In this document: positions 8,060 to 18,641 of the stretch, piece after piece
Numbering within the stretch: position 1 is the stretch's first letter
Layout of the letters: every line of letters starts with the position of its first letter
Origin: CAYORM01 sp964406375
GTDB lineage: Bacteria; Pseudomonadota; Alphaproteobacteria; DSM-16000; Inquilinaceae
Length of the DNA: 46,003 nucleotides
Reading direction: 5' to 3'
Assembly: GCA_964406375.1 (NCBI GenBank)
Contig: CAYORM010000020.1
Coordinates: 1-46,003 of the forward strand
Made by a program: the position numbers and the translations under genes
Notes under the pieces: model-generated
The model's input: only the letters and a program-made list of their open reading frames with translations
Databases searched by the model: none
What the model was told of the DNA's origin: nothing

Positions 8060-9457
8060 ATGAGCTTCACCGTCGCGATCGTCGGCCGGCCGAATGTCGG
8101 CAAGTCGACACTGTTCAACCGCCTCGTCGGCCGTCGGGCAGCGCTGGTCGATGACCGGCCGGGCGTCACCCGCGACCGCAAGGTCGGGCGGGCGCAGCTC
8201 GGCGGCCTCGTCTTCGACGTGATCGATACCGCCGGGCTGGAGGAGGCCTTCGACGACAGCCTCGAGGCGCGGATGCGCCGCCAGACCGAGCGCGCGCTGG
8301 AGGAGGCCGATCTCGTCCTGATGATGATCGACGCCCGCGCCGGCGTGACGCCGATCGACGAGCATTTCGCCGACTGGCTGCGCCGGCGTGGCCGGCCTGT
8401 CATCCTGCTGGCGAACAAGGCCGAGGGGCGGGCGAGCCAGGCGGCGCTCGGCGAGGCGTGGTCGCTCGGCCTCGGCGAGCCGATTGCCGTCTCGGCGGCG
8501 CATGGTGAGGGCATGGCCGAGCTGGCCGCGGCGCTCGCGCCCCATGCCGCGCGGGCGGCCGAGATGGAGGTGACGCCCGAGCCTGACGACGAGATGCCGG
8601 AGGAGGAGGGCGAGGGCGACACGGTCGATCCCGAGATCGACCCGAAGCGGCCGATCCAGCTCGCCATCATCGGCCGGCCGAATGTCGGCAAGTCGACGCT
8701 GATGAACGCCCTGCTCGGCGAGGAGCGGGTGCTCACCGGTCCGGAGGCTGGCATCACCCGCGATGCCATCGCCGTCACCTGGCGCTATGGCGACCAGGCC
8801 TATCGCCTGGTCGACACCGCCGGCCTGCGGCGCCGGTCACGCATCGAGGACCGGGTGGAGACCATGGCCGCGGGCGACACGCTCGAGACGGTGCGGCTCG
8901 CGCAGGTCTGCGTTCTGGTCCTGGATGCCGAGGCGATCCTCGAGAAGCAGGATCTGACCATCGCCCGTCATGTGACAGAGGAGGGGCGGGCGCTCGTCCT
9001 CGCCGTCAACAAATGGGATCTGGTCGAACGCCATGGCGACGCCCTCGGGCGCCTGCGCGACCGGATCGAGACCTCGCTGCCGCAGGTGCGCGGGGTGGCG
9101 ACGGTGACGCTCTCGGCGCTGAAGGGGCGCGGGCTCGACCGGCTGATGCAGGCGGTCGAGGAGAGCTACCGCGTCTGGAACCGCCGGGTGCGCACCGGCC
9201 CGTTGAACCGTTGGCTGCGCGGCATGGTCGAGGCGCATCCGCCGCCGCTGGTGCGCGGCCGCCGCATCAAGATCCGCTACATGACCCAGGTGAAGGCCCG
9301 GCCGCCGACCTTCACCTTGTTCGTCAATCTGGCAGAGGAGTTCCCCGACGCCTATCAGCGCTATCTCGTCAACGGGCTGCGCGAGACCTTCGGGCTCAAG
9401 GGGACGCCGATCCGCCTGCTTCTGCGGCAGCCAGACAATCCGTTCGCCGACGACTGA
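8060..9457 (+). CDS. der: Ribosome biogenesis GTPase Der
   Basis: A 465-aa GTPase with the two tandem G domains that define Der/EngA, needed for 50S subunit maturation. Domain 1 has G1 GRPNVGKST near residue 9, G3 DTAG and the Der-typical G4 NKAE; domain 2 has a second GRPNVGKST near residue 210, G3 DTAG and G4 NKWD. An acidic linker (about residues 175-195) separates the two. The C-terminal KH-like domain shows KIRYMTQVKARPPTF, which is characteristic of the family. It follows bamB with a 70-bp gap. Confidence 0.98.
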   Translation: MSFTVAIVGRPNVGKSTLFNRLVGRRAALVDDRPGVTRDRKVGRAQLGGLVFDVIDTAGLEEAFDDSLEARMRRQTERALEEADLVLMMIDARAGVTPIDEHFADWLRRRGRPVILLANKAEGRASQAALGEAWSLGLGEPIAVSAAHGEGMAELAAALAPHAARAAEMEVTPEPDDEMPEEEGEGDTVDPEIDPKRPIQLAIIGRPNVGKSTLMNALLGEERVLTGPEAGITRDAIAVTWRYGDQAYRLVDTAGLRRRSRIEDRVETMAAGDTLETVRLAQVCVLVLDAEAILEKQDLTIARHVTEEGRALVLAVNKWDLVERHGDALGRLRDRIETSLPQVRGVATVTLSALKGRGLDRLMQAVEESYRVWNRRVRTGPLNRWLRGMVEAHPPPLVRGRRIKIRYMTQVKARPPTFTLFVNLAEEFPDAYQRYLVNGLRETFGLKGTPIRLLLRQPDNPFADD

Positions 9458-9512
9458 GGCCCGCCGGCCGCGCGCCATGCGCGGCGCGGCAGAGGGGGCG
9501 CTCGGGACAGGA

Positions 9513-10262
9513 TCAGTCGAGCAGTACCGCCTGACCGGCCGGCCAGGGCGCAGCCGCGCCGAGATGGGCGGCCAGCCGCGCGGCGGCCTCGGCGGGCGCC
9601 GGCTGGGCATCCGCCGCCTCGCCGGGAAAGCCGAGCGCGCGCAGGCGGGTCGCCATCGGCCCCGGATCGAACAGCGCGACCCGCAGCCCGGTCTTCGCCG
9701 TCTCGGCTGCCCACAGCCGGGCCAGGGTCTCGAGCCCGGCCTTGGTGACGGCATAGGCGCTCCAATAGGGCGTCGCCTCGCGACCGACACGGTCGGTGAT
9801 GAAGACGGCCCGTCCTGCCGGCGCGGCCCGCAGCAGCGGGTCGAGCGTACGCACCAGATGGTAATTGGCGGTCAGGTTGAGATCGAGCAGCCGGCCCCAG
9901 GATTTCGGGTCGCTGTGGGCGATCGGTCCGAGCGCGCCCAGCATCGCCGCCCCCGCGACGAAGAGATCGAGCCGGCCGAACCGCCGGGCCAGCTCGGCTG
10001 CCAGCGCCGCGATCTGCTCGGGCCGCGACAGGTCCATCGGCACGAGCGTGGCGCTGCCTCCTGCGGCCCGCACCGCGTCATCGGTCTCCTCGAGCGCGCC
10101 GGTCGTGCGTGCGCAGGCGATGACATGGGCTCCCGCGGCACCCAGCGCCACCGACAGCGCCGCACCGAAGCCGCGCGAGGCGCCGGTGACCAGCGCGATA
10201 TGGCCCGCCAGGGGCTTTGCGGAGCCGGATGTCCGGTCCGCCTGGTCACGCGCTTCGGACAT
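9513..10262 (-). CDS. SDR-family NAD(P)-dependent oxidoreductase with altered catalytic Ser
   Basis: A 249-aa short-chain dehydrogenase/reductase. The cofactor motif TGASRGFG is at about residue 26, and the active-site Tyr and Lys are in YAVTK (Y170, K174). The residue normally serine 13 positions before the Tyr is Asp157 here, with Thr156 next to it, so the standard Ser-Tyr-Lys triad is incomplete. The usual NNAG motif is also changed (VAGAAM). It begins 2 bp after the purF stop and is presumably cotranscribed; an SDR follows purF in many alphaproteobacteria, yet its substrate is unknown to me. Confidence 0.9.
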   Translation of the reverse strand: MSEARDQADRTSGSAKPLAGHIALVTGASRGFGAALSVALGAAGAHVIACARTTGALEETDDAVRAAGGSATLVPMDLSRPEQIAALAAELARRFGRLDLFVAGAAMLGALGPIAHSDPKSWGRLLDLNLTANYHLVRTLDPLLRAAPAGRAVFITDRVGREATPYWSAYAVTKAGLETLARLWAAETAKTGLRVALFDPGPMATRLRALGFPGEAADAQPAPAEAAARLAAHLGAAAPWPAGQAVLLD

Positions 10263-10264
10263 GG

Positions 10265-11719
10265 TCAGACCCGTTCCGAGAGGTTCGATGTGCGGCGCGC
10301 TGACAGCGCCATATCGGCGAGCGGCGTCGGATACTCGCCTGTGAAACAGGCGTCGCAGAAATCGCGATCCTCGCTGCGTCCGCCGGCACGCCGCATCGCG
10401 CGGTAGAGTCCGTCGATCGAGATGAAGGCGAGGCTGTCGACCCCGATCAGCTCCGCCATCTCGGTGACGCCGTGGCGCGAGGCGAGCAGCTTGTCCTTCT
10501 CCGGGGTGTCGATGCCGTAAAAGCAGGGATTGGTGGTCGGCGGGCTGGAGATGCGCATATGCACCTCACGCGCACCGGCCTCGCGGACCATCCGGACGAT
10601 CTTCTGGCTGGTGGTGCCGCGGACGATCGAATCGTCGATCAGGATGACCCGCTTGCCGTCCAGCATCGCGCGGTTGGCGTTGTGCTTCAGCTTGACGCCG
10701 AGATGGCGGATCTGATCCGTCGGCTCGATGAAGGTCCGCCCGACATAATGGTTGCGGATGATGCCGAGCTCGAAGGGCAGGCCGCTGACATCGGCATAGC
10801 CGATCGCCGCCGGGACGCCGGAATCCGGGATCGGCACGACAAGGTCGGCGGGGACGGGCGATTCCGCGGCGAGCTCCGCCCCGATCCGCCGGCGCGCCTC
10901 ATAGACCGACTGGCCCTCAATCAGGCTGTCGGGGCGGGCGAAGTAGATGTACTCGAAGATGCAGAAGCGCCGACGCGCGGGTTGGAAGGGCTTGAGGCTC
11001 TTCATCCCCTCGGCGCTGATCTCGACCATCTCGCCGGGCTCAACCTCGCGAACGAACTCGGCCCCGATGATGTCGAGGGCGCAGGTCTCCGAGGCGAGGA
11101 CGGTGCTGTCCCCCAGCCGGCCGATCACCAGCGGCCGGAAGCCCATCGGGTCGCGCACGCCGATCAGCCGGCCCTGGGTGAGGGCAACCAGCGAATAGGC
11201 GCCCTCCACCTGGCGCAGCGCCTCGACCAGCCGGTCGATCGGCGAGCCGGCGCGGGCCATCGCCATCAGGTGCAGGAAGACCTCGGAATCCGAGGTCGAC
11301 TGGAACAGGCAGCCGCGCGCGACGAGCTGGCTGCGCAGCCGGTAGGCATTGGTCAGATTGCCATTATGGGCGATGGCGAGGCCGCCGAACTCGAAATCCG
11401 CGTAGAGCGGCTGCACGTTGCGGATGACGGTGGCGCCTGTCGTCGCGTAGCGGTTGTGCCCGATCGCTGCCGGTCCCTTCAACCGGGCGATGATCTCCGG
11501 CGAGGAAAAGGCGTCGCCGACCAGCCCATTGGCCCGATGGGCGTGGAACTCGTCGGCATCGAGGGCGACGATGCCGCAGGCCTCCTGTCCGCGATGCTGT
11601 AGGGCGTGCAGGCCGAGGGCCGTCAGCGCCGACGCGTCAGGATGACCGTAGATTCCGAAGACGCCGCACTCCTCGTGCAGGCGGTCTCCGTCGAAGTCGA
11701 AAGGGTCGGTCGTCGGCAT
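10265..11719 (-). CDS. purF: Amidophosphoribosyltransferase
   Basis: The first committed enzyme of purine synthesis, making 5-phosphoribosylamine from PRPP and glutamine in the cytosol. The 484-aa protein starts with a propeptide ending at EE before Cys18 (ECGVFGI), the N-terminal nucleophile of the glutaminase domain. The PRPP-binding loop VILIDDSIVRGTT lies near residue 365. Cysteines in RRRFCIFEY, NPCFYG and FCDAC match the ligands of the [4Fe-4S]-containing Bacillus-type enzyme, so an iron-sulphur cluster is likely. It follows cvpA (63-bp gap) and precedes the SDR gene (2-bp gap). The cvpA-purF pairing is conserved across proteobacteria. Confidence 0.97.
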   Translation of the reverse strand: MPTTDPFDFDGDRLHEECGVFGIYGHPDASALTALGLHALQHRGQEACGIVALDADEFHAHRANGLVGDAFSSPEIIARLKGPAAIGHNRYATTGATVIRNVQPLYADFEFGGLAIAHNGNLTNAYRLRSQLVARGCLFQSTSDSEVFLHLMAMARAGSPIDRLVEALRQVEGAYSLVALTQGRLIGVRDPMGFRPLVIGRLGDSTVLASETCALDIIGAEFVREVEPGEMVEISAEGMKSLKPFQPARRRFCIFEYIYFARPDSLIEGQSVYEARRRIGAELAAESPVPADLVVPIPDSGVPAAIGYADVSGLPFELGIIRNHYVGRTFIEPTDQIRHLGVKLKHNANRAMLDGKRVILIDDSIVRGTTSQKIVRMVREAGAREVHMRISSPPTTNPCFYGIDTPEKDKLLASRHGVTEMAELIGVDSLAFISIDGLYRAMRRAGGRSEDRDFCDACFTGEYPTPLADMALSARRTSNLSERV

Positions 11720-11782
11720 GCCTAAGCAAAGGCTCCATGACGGTGCGCGCCGTATATAGGCGCTGTCGCCATCCGGTACACA

Positions 11783-12541
11783 TCAGTTTCCAGCATTGCC
11801 GCTCGGCGTCGGCACGATCTCGACCTCGATTTCGGGCAGAGGGGCCGGATGGGCCGGCGCCGATGGCATGATCGTCGGCGTCAGCGCCGGGCCGGCCGGC
11901 GCGGCCCCGGCGGGCGCGGATGCCTCCGGGATCGGCGCGGGGCCCGAGGGCGAGGCGCTGGGCGGAAGGGTGACCGTGGTGCCCATCAGATCCGTGATCG
12001 CACGCACATCGCTCTCACCGCTCAGCCCGGCACGGTCGAGCGTCTCGTTGATAGCGCCGGCCGGGACAAGCGAGGCGACCCAGGCCGCCCCCTGCTCGAC
12101 CCAGGGACGGAAGCGCGCATGCTCCAGCCATGCCGGCCGGTTGCCCGGCGGGAACACCCAGATCAGCGCGAGATAGGCCAGGATGACGAGCAGCGCGCCG
12201 CGGGCGAGGCCGAAGGCGAGGCCGAGGGCGCGATCGACCGAGCCCAGAGAGGAACGCTGGACACCGGCGGAGATCCGGTGGCTGACCGCCGAGCTGATGA
12301 TGAGCGCGACGACGAAGATCGACGCCGCGGTCACGACATTGGCGAGGATGTCGGGCTGCAGATACTGCGAGACGAAGGGCTGGAGGTGGGGATAGCCCCA
12401 GATCGCTGCCAGCGCCGCTACGATCCAGGCGGCGATCGACAGCACCTCTGAGACGAAGCCGCGGGCGAGCGCGAGCAGGCCCGAGGCGAGCAGGACGATC
12501 AGGATGCCGATGTCGCCGGCCGTGAAGGGCAGGGTCTCCAA
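11783..12541 (-). CDS. cvpA: CvpA family membrane protein
   Basis: A 252-aa protein with four predicted hydrophobic helices in the first 130 residues and a low-complexity Pro/Ala/Ser-rich C-terminal tail after about residue 185. The N-terminal segment (DIGILIVLLASGLLALARG and FVSEVLSIAAWIVA) and the SVDRALGLAFGLARG loop are typical of the CvpA/colicin V production family. CvpA proteins are linked to envelope homeostasis, and the position before purF is conserved. The start codon is TTG at 12541, supported by GGAGG 4-5 nt upstream. The long C-terminal tail is an extension relative to E. coli CvpA (about 160 aa). Confidence 0.9.
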   Translation of the reverse strand: METLPFTAGDIGILIVLLASGLLALARGFVSEVLSIAAWIVAALAAIWGYPHLQPFVSQYLQPDILANVVTAASIFVVALIISSAVSHRISAGVQRSSLGSVDRALGLAFGLARGALLVILAYLALIWVFPPGNRPAWLEHARFRPWVEQGAAWVASLVPAGAINETLDRAGLSGESDVRAITDLMGTTVTLPPSASPSGPAPIPEASAPAGAAPAGPALTPTIMPSAPAHPAPLPEIEVEIVPTPSGNAGN

Positions 12542-12567
12542 CTCGCCTCCGTTTCAGACGCGTCTCG

Positions 12568-14007
<1,440 letters not shown>

Positions 14008-14014
14008 CGTGCCG

Positions 14015-14788
14015 TCAGGACACCCGGACCTGCATGCGGATCGGGCCGTCGCCGCGGCCGTGAACGAACTGATCGACGTAGGGGTTACCCGAGGCCATCA
14101 CCGTGTCGGACGGCCCGGTCCAGATGATCCGCCCCTCATGGATCATCGCGATCCGGTCGGCGATCTTGCGGGCGCTCGCCATGTCATGGGTGATCGACAC
14201 CGCCGTTGCCCCCAGCGTCCTGACGCAGGCGACGATCAGCTCGTTGATCACATCGGCCATGATCGGGTCGAGGCCGGTGGTGGGCTCGTCGAAGAAGATG
14301 ATCTCCGGATCGGCAGCGATCGCGCGGGCGAGACCGACACGCTTTTGCATGCCGCCCGAGAGCTCCGCGGGCGATAGATCGGCGACATCCGGGCCGAGCC
14401 CCACCTGGGCCAGCTTCTCGATCGCGATCCGCTTCGCTTCGGCACGGCCGACGCCGCGGCCCTGCATCAGCCCGAAGGCGACATTCTGCCAGACCGGCAG
14501 GCTGTCGAACAGAGCCGCCCCCTGGAACAGCATGCCGAAGCGGCTCAGCAGCCGGATCCGGTCATTGCCGGACAGCCGCGTCGTCTCCTGGCCGTCGATG
14601 CGGATCTGGCCGCGATCGGGCCGGACGATGCCGAGGATCGACTTCAGCATCACCGATTTGCCGGTACCCGAGCCGCCGATCACCACCAGCGATTCACCGG
14701 GCGCCACCGCGAGATCGATGCCGTTCAGCACCCGCTTGTGGCCGAAGGCCTTCTCGACGCCGACGAGTTCGATCTTCGGGGTCGCCAT
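14015..14788 (-). CDS. mlaF: ABC transporter ATP-binding protein MlaF-like
   Basis: A 257-aa ATPase subunit of a Mla-type lipid transporter acting at the inner membrane. It shows Walker A GGSGTGKS near residue 38, the Q-loop region GMLFQGAALFDSL that is characteristic of the MlaF/Ttg2A family, the signature LSGGMQKRVGLARA, and Walker B with FFDEPTTGLDP. The gene follows mlaE on the same strand (7-bp gap), giving the MlaE-MlaF pair that exchanges phospholipids with the outer membrane. The substrate-binding MlaD subunit is not in this window. Confidence 0.94.
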   Translation of the reverse strand: MATPKIELVGVEKAFGHKRVLNGIDLAVAPGESLVVIGGSGTGKSVMLKSILGIVRPDRGQIRIDGQETTRLSGNDRIRLLSRFGMLFQGAALFDSLPVWQNVAFGLMQGRGVGRAEAKRIAIEKLAQVGLGPDVADLSPAELSGGMQKRVGLARAIAADPEIIFFDEPTTGLDPIMADVINELIVACVRTLGATAVSITHDMASARKIADRIAMIHEGRIIWTGPSDTVMASGNPYVDQFVHGRGDGPIRMQVRVS

Positions 14789-14795
14789 GGCGCTG

Positions 14796-15569
14796 TCACT
14801 CCCCGAAGAACAGGCCGGTGATCATGTAGTTGAAGACGAGGATGAGGATCGAGGAGGAGACGACCGCATTGGTCGTCGCCATGCCCACGCCCTGCGCCCC
14901 GCCCTTCGAATGATAGCCGTGGTAGCAGCCCATCAGCGCCACGACGAAGCCGAAGACCGCCGCCTTCACGAGGCCCGACACCACGTCGACCGGCTCGAGG
15001 AAGGACCAGGTCGACTGCAGATAGGCGGCGCCGTTGAAGTCGAGCCGGTAAACGGCGACGAGGAAACCGCCGAAGATGCCGATGACGTCGGCCACCAGCA
15101 CGAGGCAGGGCAGGAGGACCAGCCCCGCGATCAGCCGCGGCACGACGAGATACTTCATCGGATGGGTCGACAGCGTGGTCAGCGCGTCGATCTGCTCGGT
15201 CACCCGCATCGTGCCGATCTCCGCCGCGATCGAGGCGCCGATCCGCCCCGCCACCATGAGGCCGGCCAGGACGGGCGCCAGCTCGCGCGTCACCGACAGC
15301 GCGACGACCGAGGCGATGGCGCTCTCGGCGTTGAAGCGGGAGAAGCCGGTATAGCTCTGCAGCGCCAGCACCATGCCGGTAAACAGGGCGGTCAGCCCCA
15401 CCACCGGCAGGGAGTAGTAGCCGATGTCGATCGTCTGGCGCAGCAGCTGGCGCGGATAGAGGGGCGGCCGCAGGCAGTGGCTCAGCGCTTCCAGGGCGAA
15501 GAGGGTCAGGCGGCCGACGGCGGACAGGAAGTGCAGGAATGCCCGCCCGATGGCGGCCAGAAAATTCAT
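14796..15569 (-). CDS. mlaE: ABC transporter permease MlaE-like
   Basis: A 257-aa MlaE-family permease with about five membrane helices. Diagnostic stretches are LTALFTGMVLALQ, the ELAPVLAGLMVAGRIGASIAAEIGTM block near residues 95-120, and the C-terminal SSSILILVFNYMITGLFF. It is the membrane partner of the adjacent MlaF-like ATPase. Its ATG overlaps the alr stop by 4 bp (ATGA), so translation is probably coupled to alr. Confidence 0.94.
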   Translation of the reverse strand: MNFLAAIGRAFLHFLSAVGRLTLFALEALSHCLRPPLYPRQLLRQTIDIGYYSLPVVGLTALFTGMVLALQSYTGFSRFNAESAIASVVALSVTRELAPVLAGLMVAGRIGASIAAEIGTMRVTEQIDALTTLSTHPMKYLVVPRLIAGLVLLPCLVLVADVIGIFGGFLVAVYRLDFNGAAYLQSTWSFLEPVDVVSGLVKAAVFGFVVALMGCYHGYHSKGGAQGVGMATTNAVVSSSILILVFNYMITGLFFGE

Positions 15570-16732
15570 CGTGCGCCCTCGCCCTCCACGCCACCACGAT
15601 AATGACGCCGGATCCGCGACCCGAGACCGGTCAGGACCTCATAACCGATCGTGCCGGCGGCCGCTGCCACGTCGTCGACCGGCAGATCCGATCCTAGAAT
15701 GCGGACCAGAGTGCCGGGATGTACCGTAGATTCGGGCAGATGGGAAACATCCACGGTCGCCAGATCCATCGAGACCCGGCCGAAGATCGGCGCCTTCGTG
15801 CCGCCGATCGAGACGACGCCGCGATTGCCGAGGGCACGGATCAGCCCGTCCGCATAGCCGATGCCGATGGTGGCCAGCCGCATCGGCCGCATCACGGCGC
15901 GGGAGGCGCCATAGCCGACGACCGCCGGCGGCTCGACGGTGCGGAGCTGCAGGATCGGCGCCTCGAGTGTGACGACCGGCGCCATCGGGTTCGGCCGGCC
16001 TGCCGTTGGGGCAATGCCATAGAGGGCGGCACCGGGTCGGACCGCGTCGAAATGGAAGGCCGGGCCGAGGAAGATGCCGGCCGAATTGGCGAGTGAGGCG
16101 GGCGCCGGCGGCAGGCCGGCGAGCAGCGCGGCAAAGCGCCGGCGCTGTGCCTCGTTCAGCGGATGCCCCGGCTCGTCAGCACAGGCGAGATGGCTCAGAT
16201 AGAGCACGACCTCAAGGCTTGAAAGAACTTTCGTATCAAGTAGAAGCGGGACGCTTTTCAGGTCGATCCCGAGCCGTGTCATGCCGGTGTCGAACTGAAT
16301 GGCGCAGGGCAGGCGGCGGCTGAGCCGCGCCGCCGCTTCGCGCCAGAGCGCGACGTCGCCGACATCGTTCAGCGCCGGGATCAGCCCGTGCGCGACATAA
16401 ATCTCGGCCGGGGCCAGGCGCGGCCCGTTGAGGATCACGATGCGGACGGGATCCTCCGCCGCTGCCGGTGGCAGCGCGGCCCGCAGCGCCACGCCCTCCT
16501 CGGGGGTCGCGACATAGAACTGCCGCACCCCGGCGGCGTGCAGCGCCCGGCCGACCGGTCCGGCGCCGAGACCATAGGCATTGGCCTTGACCGCGGCGCC
16601 GCAGCTCGCCGGCGCCGCGCGCGCGGCCAGCGCCCGCCAGTTCGCCGTGATGGCATCGAGATCGACGAGAAGCCGCGCGCCCGGTCCGGACTCCGCCGCC
16701 ACGGTTCCCGCCGGCTCAGGCATCGAAATCAT
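15566..16732 (-). CDS. alr: Alanine racemase
   Basis: A PLP enzyme that makes D-alanine for peptidoglycan. The PLP lysine is in VKANAYGLG (near residue 45), and the second catalytic Tyr lies in the GIGYADG region; RVSMD and the C-terminal domain are as expected. The start is ambiguous. ATG 16732 gives 388 aa and ATG 16723 gives 385 aa, and both overlap the last codons of dnaB (17 or 8 bp). A longer in-frame extension lies inside dnaB and is unlikely. The gene is therefore coupled to dnaB upstream and to mlaE downstream. Confidence 0.95.
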   Translation of the reverse strand: MISMPEPAGTVAAESGPGARLLVDLDAITANWRALAARAAPASCGAAVKANAYGLGAGPVGRALHAAGVRQFYVATPEEGVALRAALPPAAAEDPVRIVILNGPRLAPAEIYVAHGLIPALNDVGDVALWREAAARLSRRLPCAIQFDTGMTRLGIDLKSVPLLLDTKVLSSLEVVLYLSHLACADEPGHPLNEAQRRRFAALLAGLPPAPASLANSAGIFLGPAFHFDAVRPGAALYGIAPTAGRPNPMAPVVTLEAPILQLRTVEPPAVVGYGASRAVMRPMRLATIGIGYADGLIRALGNRGVVSIGGTKAPIFGRVSMDLATVDVSHLPESTVHPGTLVRILGSDLPVDDVAAAAGTIGYEVLTGLGSRIRRHYRGGVEGEGAR

Positions 16733-18188
16733 GCCGTTCCGACAGGTCGGAGAAGCGGGTGAAAGCGCCTTCGAAATGCATGCGGACCGTACCGGTCGGG
16801 CCATGCCGCTGCTTGGCGATGATCACTTCCGCGATGTTGTGCACGCGCTCCATGGCCGCCTGCCATTCCTGATGCTCGGGCGTTCCTTCCATCGGTTCTG
16901 CCTTCGAGCGGTAATAGGCCTCGCGATAGACGAACATCACCACGTCGGCGTCCTGTTCGATCGAGCCGGATTCGCGCAGATCGGAGAGCTGTGGCCGCTT
17001 GTCGTCGCGCGATTCCACCTGCCGCGACAGCTGGGACAGCGCCAGCACCGGGATGTTGAGATCCTTGGCGAGGATCTTGAGGCCGCGGGTGATTTCCGAG
17101 ATCTCCTGCACCCGGTTGTCGGTGCGCTTCAACCCGCTCGGCGTCATGAGCTGCAGGTAGTCGACCACGAGCAGGCCGAGATTGTGCTGGCGCTTCAGGC
17201 GGATCGCCCGGGTCCGCAAGGCACTGATCGAAAGACCGGCGGTATCGTCGATGAACAGCGGCGTGTTGCGGATCGCGTTCGAGGCCTCGACGATGCGCGG
17301 GAAATCCGAGCGCTTCATGTCGCCCTTGCGGATCTTCTCGGACGGGATCTCCGCCGCATCGGCGAGCAGACGGGCGGCGAGCTGCTCACCCGACATTTCG
17401 AGAGAAAAGAAAGCCGAAACAGCGCCTTCTCGCCCGTTCTTCTGGACGTATCTGCGCGCTGCGTTGAAGGCGATGTTAGCCGCGAGCGCCGATTTGCCCA
17501 TGCCCGGCCGCCCGGCGAGGATCAGAAGATCCGAGGGCTGGAGCCCGCCGAGCATGCGGTCGAGATCGGCGAGCCCGGTCGTCACGCCGGTCAGCGGCGT
17601 GTCGCGTTCGAGCGCCCGGCCGGCTGCTTCGACCGCGCGGCCAAGCACCTCGGAAAAGGGCTGGAACTCCGTCCGCACGATGCCGGTGCTGGCGAGGCGG
17701 TAGAGTTTCTCCTCCGCCTGCTGGATCTGTTCCGGCGCCTCGGCCTCATTGTCGGGCCGGTAGGCATCGTTGACCACCTCCTCGCCGATGGCGATGAGCT
17801 GACGGCGCAGATGGAGGTCGTAGATCGTCTGGCCGTAATCCTCGGCCGCGGTCACCGGGACGATGCTGCTGGCGAGGTCGGCGAGGTACTGGGCACCGCC
17901 GATGCCCTGCAGATCGCCATCCTGCTCGAACAGCCGCTTGAGGCTGATCGGGTCAGCGATCCGGTTCATCTCGCGCAGCCGGAGGCAGGCGGCGTAGATC
18001 CGGCCGTGGGCGGGGATGTAGAAATGCTCCGGCCGCAGGAAGTCGGCGACCCGGTCGAGCGCCGCATTGTTCGCGAGGATCGCACCGAGCAACGCCTGCT
18101 CGGCCTCTTCATTGGCGGGCGGCTGGCGATAGGGCGTGCGCGCGCCGGTGTCGCTGCGGACGAGAGACAGGGGGGCCGGGGAGTCCAT
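16716..18188 (-). CDS. dnaB: Replicative DNA helicase
   Basis: The hexameric fork helicase, 490 aa. The N-terminal domain (about residues 20-125) begins with NEEAEQALLGAIL. The RecA-like C-terminal domain has Walker A GRPGMGKSALA near residue 215, FFSLEMS (motif H1a), the VVDYLQLM Walker B near residue 322, and the arginine-finger region LSQLSRQVE and LRESGSIEQDAD. No intein or insertion is visible. The 3' end overlaps alr. The upstream gap to the small lipoprotein gene is 72 bp. Confidence 0.98.
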   Translation of the reverse strand: MDSPAPLSLVRSDTGARTPYRQPPANEEAEQALLGAILANNAALDRVADFLRPEHFYIPAHGRIYAACLRLREMNRIADPISLKRLFEQDGDLQGIGGAQYLADLASSIVPVTAAEDYGQTIYDLHLRRQLIAIGEEVVNDAYRPDNEAEAPEQIQQAEEKLYRLASTGIVRTEFQPFSEVLGRAVEAAGRALERDTPLTGVTTGLADLDRMLGGLQPSDLLILAGRPGMGKSALAANIAFNAARRYVQKNGREGAVSAFFSLEMSGEQLAARLLADAAEIPSEKIRKGDMKRSDFPRIVEASNAIRNTPLFIDDTAGLSISALRTRAIRLKRQHNLGLLVVDYLQLMTPSGLKRTDNRVQEISEITRGLKILAKDLNIPVLALSQLSRQVESRDDKRPQLSDLRESGSIEQDADVVMFVYREAYYRSKAEPMEGTPEHQEWQAAMERVHNIAEVIIAKQRHGPTGTVRMHFEGAFTRFSDLSERHDFDA

Positions 18189-18260
18189 ACCGGCGACACT
18201 ACCGCAGCCGGCCGGCCGGGGGTAGGGCGGCGGGTCCGGGCGGCCGGTTTCCGATCGCCG

Positions 18261-18629
18261 TCAGGTGGGCGGGTCGTGGCGACAGGTCATCATGCGAACC
18301 GGTTCGCTCGCGCCCGGAAGGCACAGCGCGCGGACGGCGCAGCGCAGCTCCGGCGCCGCGTCGGGCTCGGCGGCAGGCAGGTGGGCGCGGCATATCGACG
18401 AGATCCCCGACCCCGCCTGGTCGGCCGCCGCGAGCGCGGCCTCTCGGAAGCGCTCCCCCGTCGCATAGGGCTGTTCGGGAGTGTCGCCGACGCCGGATGG
18501 CTGCTGCGGCGACAGCATCCCGGAGACCAGCCCCGCGACGAGGGCGGCTTCCGAGCCGCAACCGGCGAGAGCGCCCGCTGCCAGCACCGGGAGCGCCGCA
18601 AGGAAATGGCGAAGCCCCGGGCGATGCAT
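18261..18629 (-). CDS. Small hypothetical lipoprotein
   Basis: A 122-aa protein of no recognised family. The N-terminus (MHRPGLRHFLAALPVLAAGALAGC) is a type II signal peptide with lipobox LAGC and acceptor Cys24; the residue after it is Gly, compatible with outer-membrane sorting. The mature part is short, with four further cysteines (in SSICRAH, LRCAV, ALCLPG and MTCRH) that could form two disulphides in the periplasm. A good ribosome binding site (GGGAGAGG) precedes the ATG. It follows the IalB-family gene by 12 bp and is probably cotranscribed. Confidence 0.78.
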   Translation of the reverse strand: MHRPGLRHFLAALPVLAAGALAGCGSEAALVAGLVSGMLSPQQPSGVGDTPEQPYATGERFREAALAAADQAGSGISSICRAHLPAAEPDAAPELRCAVRALCLPGASEPVRMMTCRHDPPT

Positions 18630-18641
18630 CGACCTCTCCCT

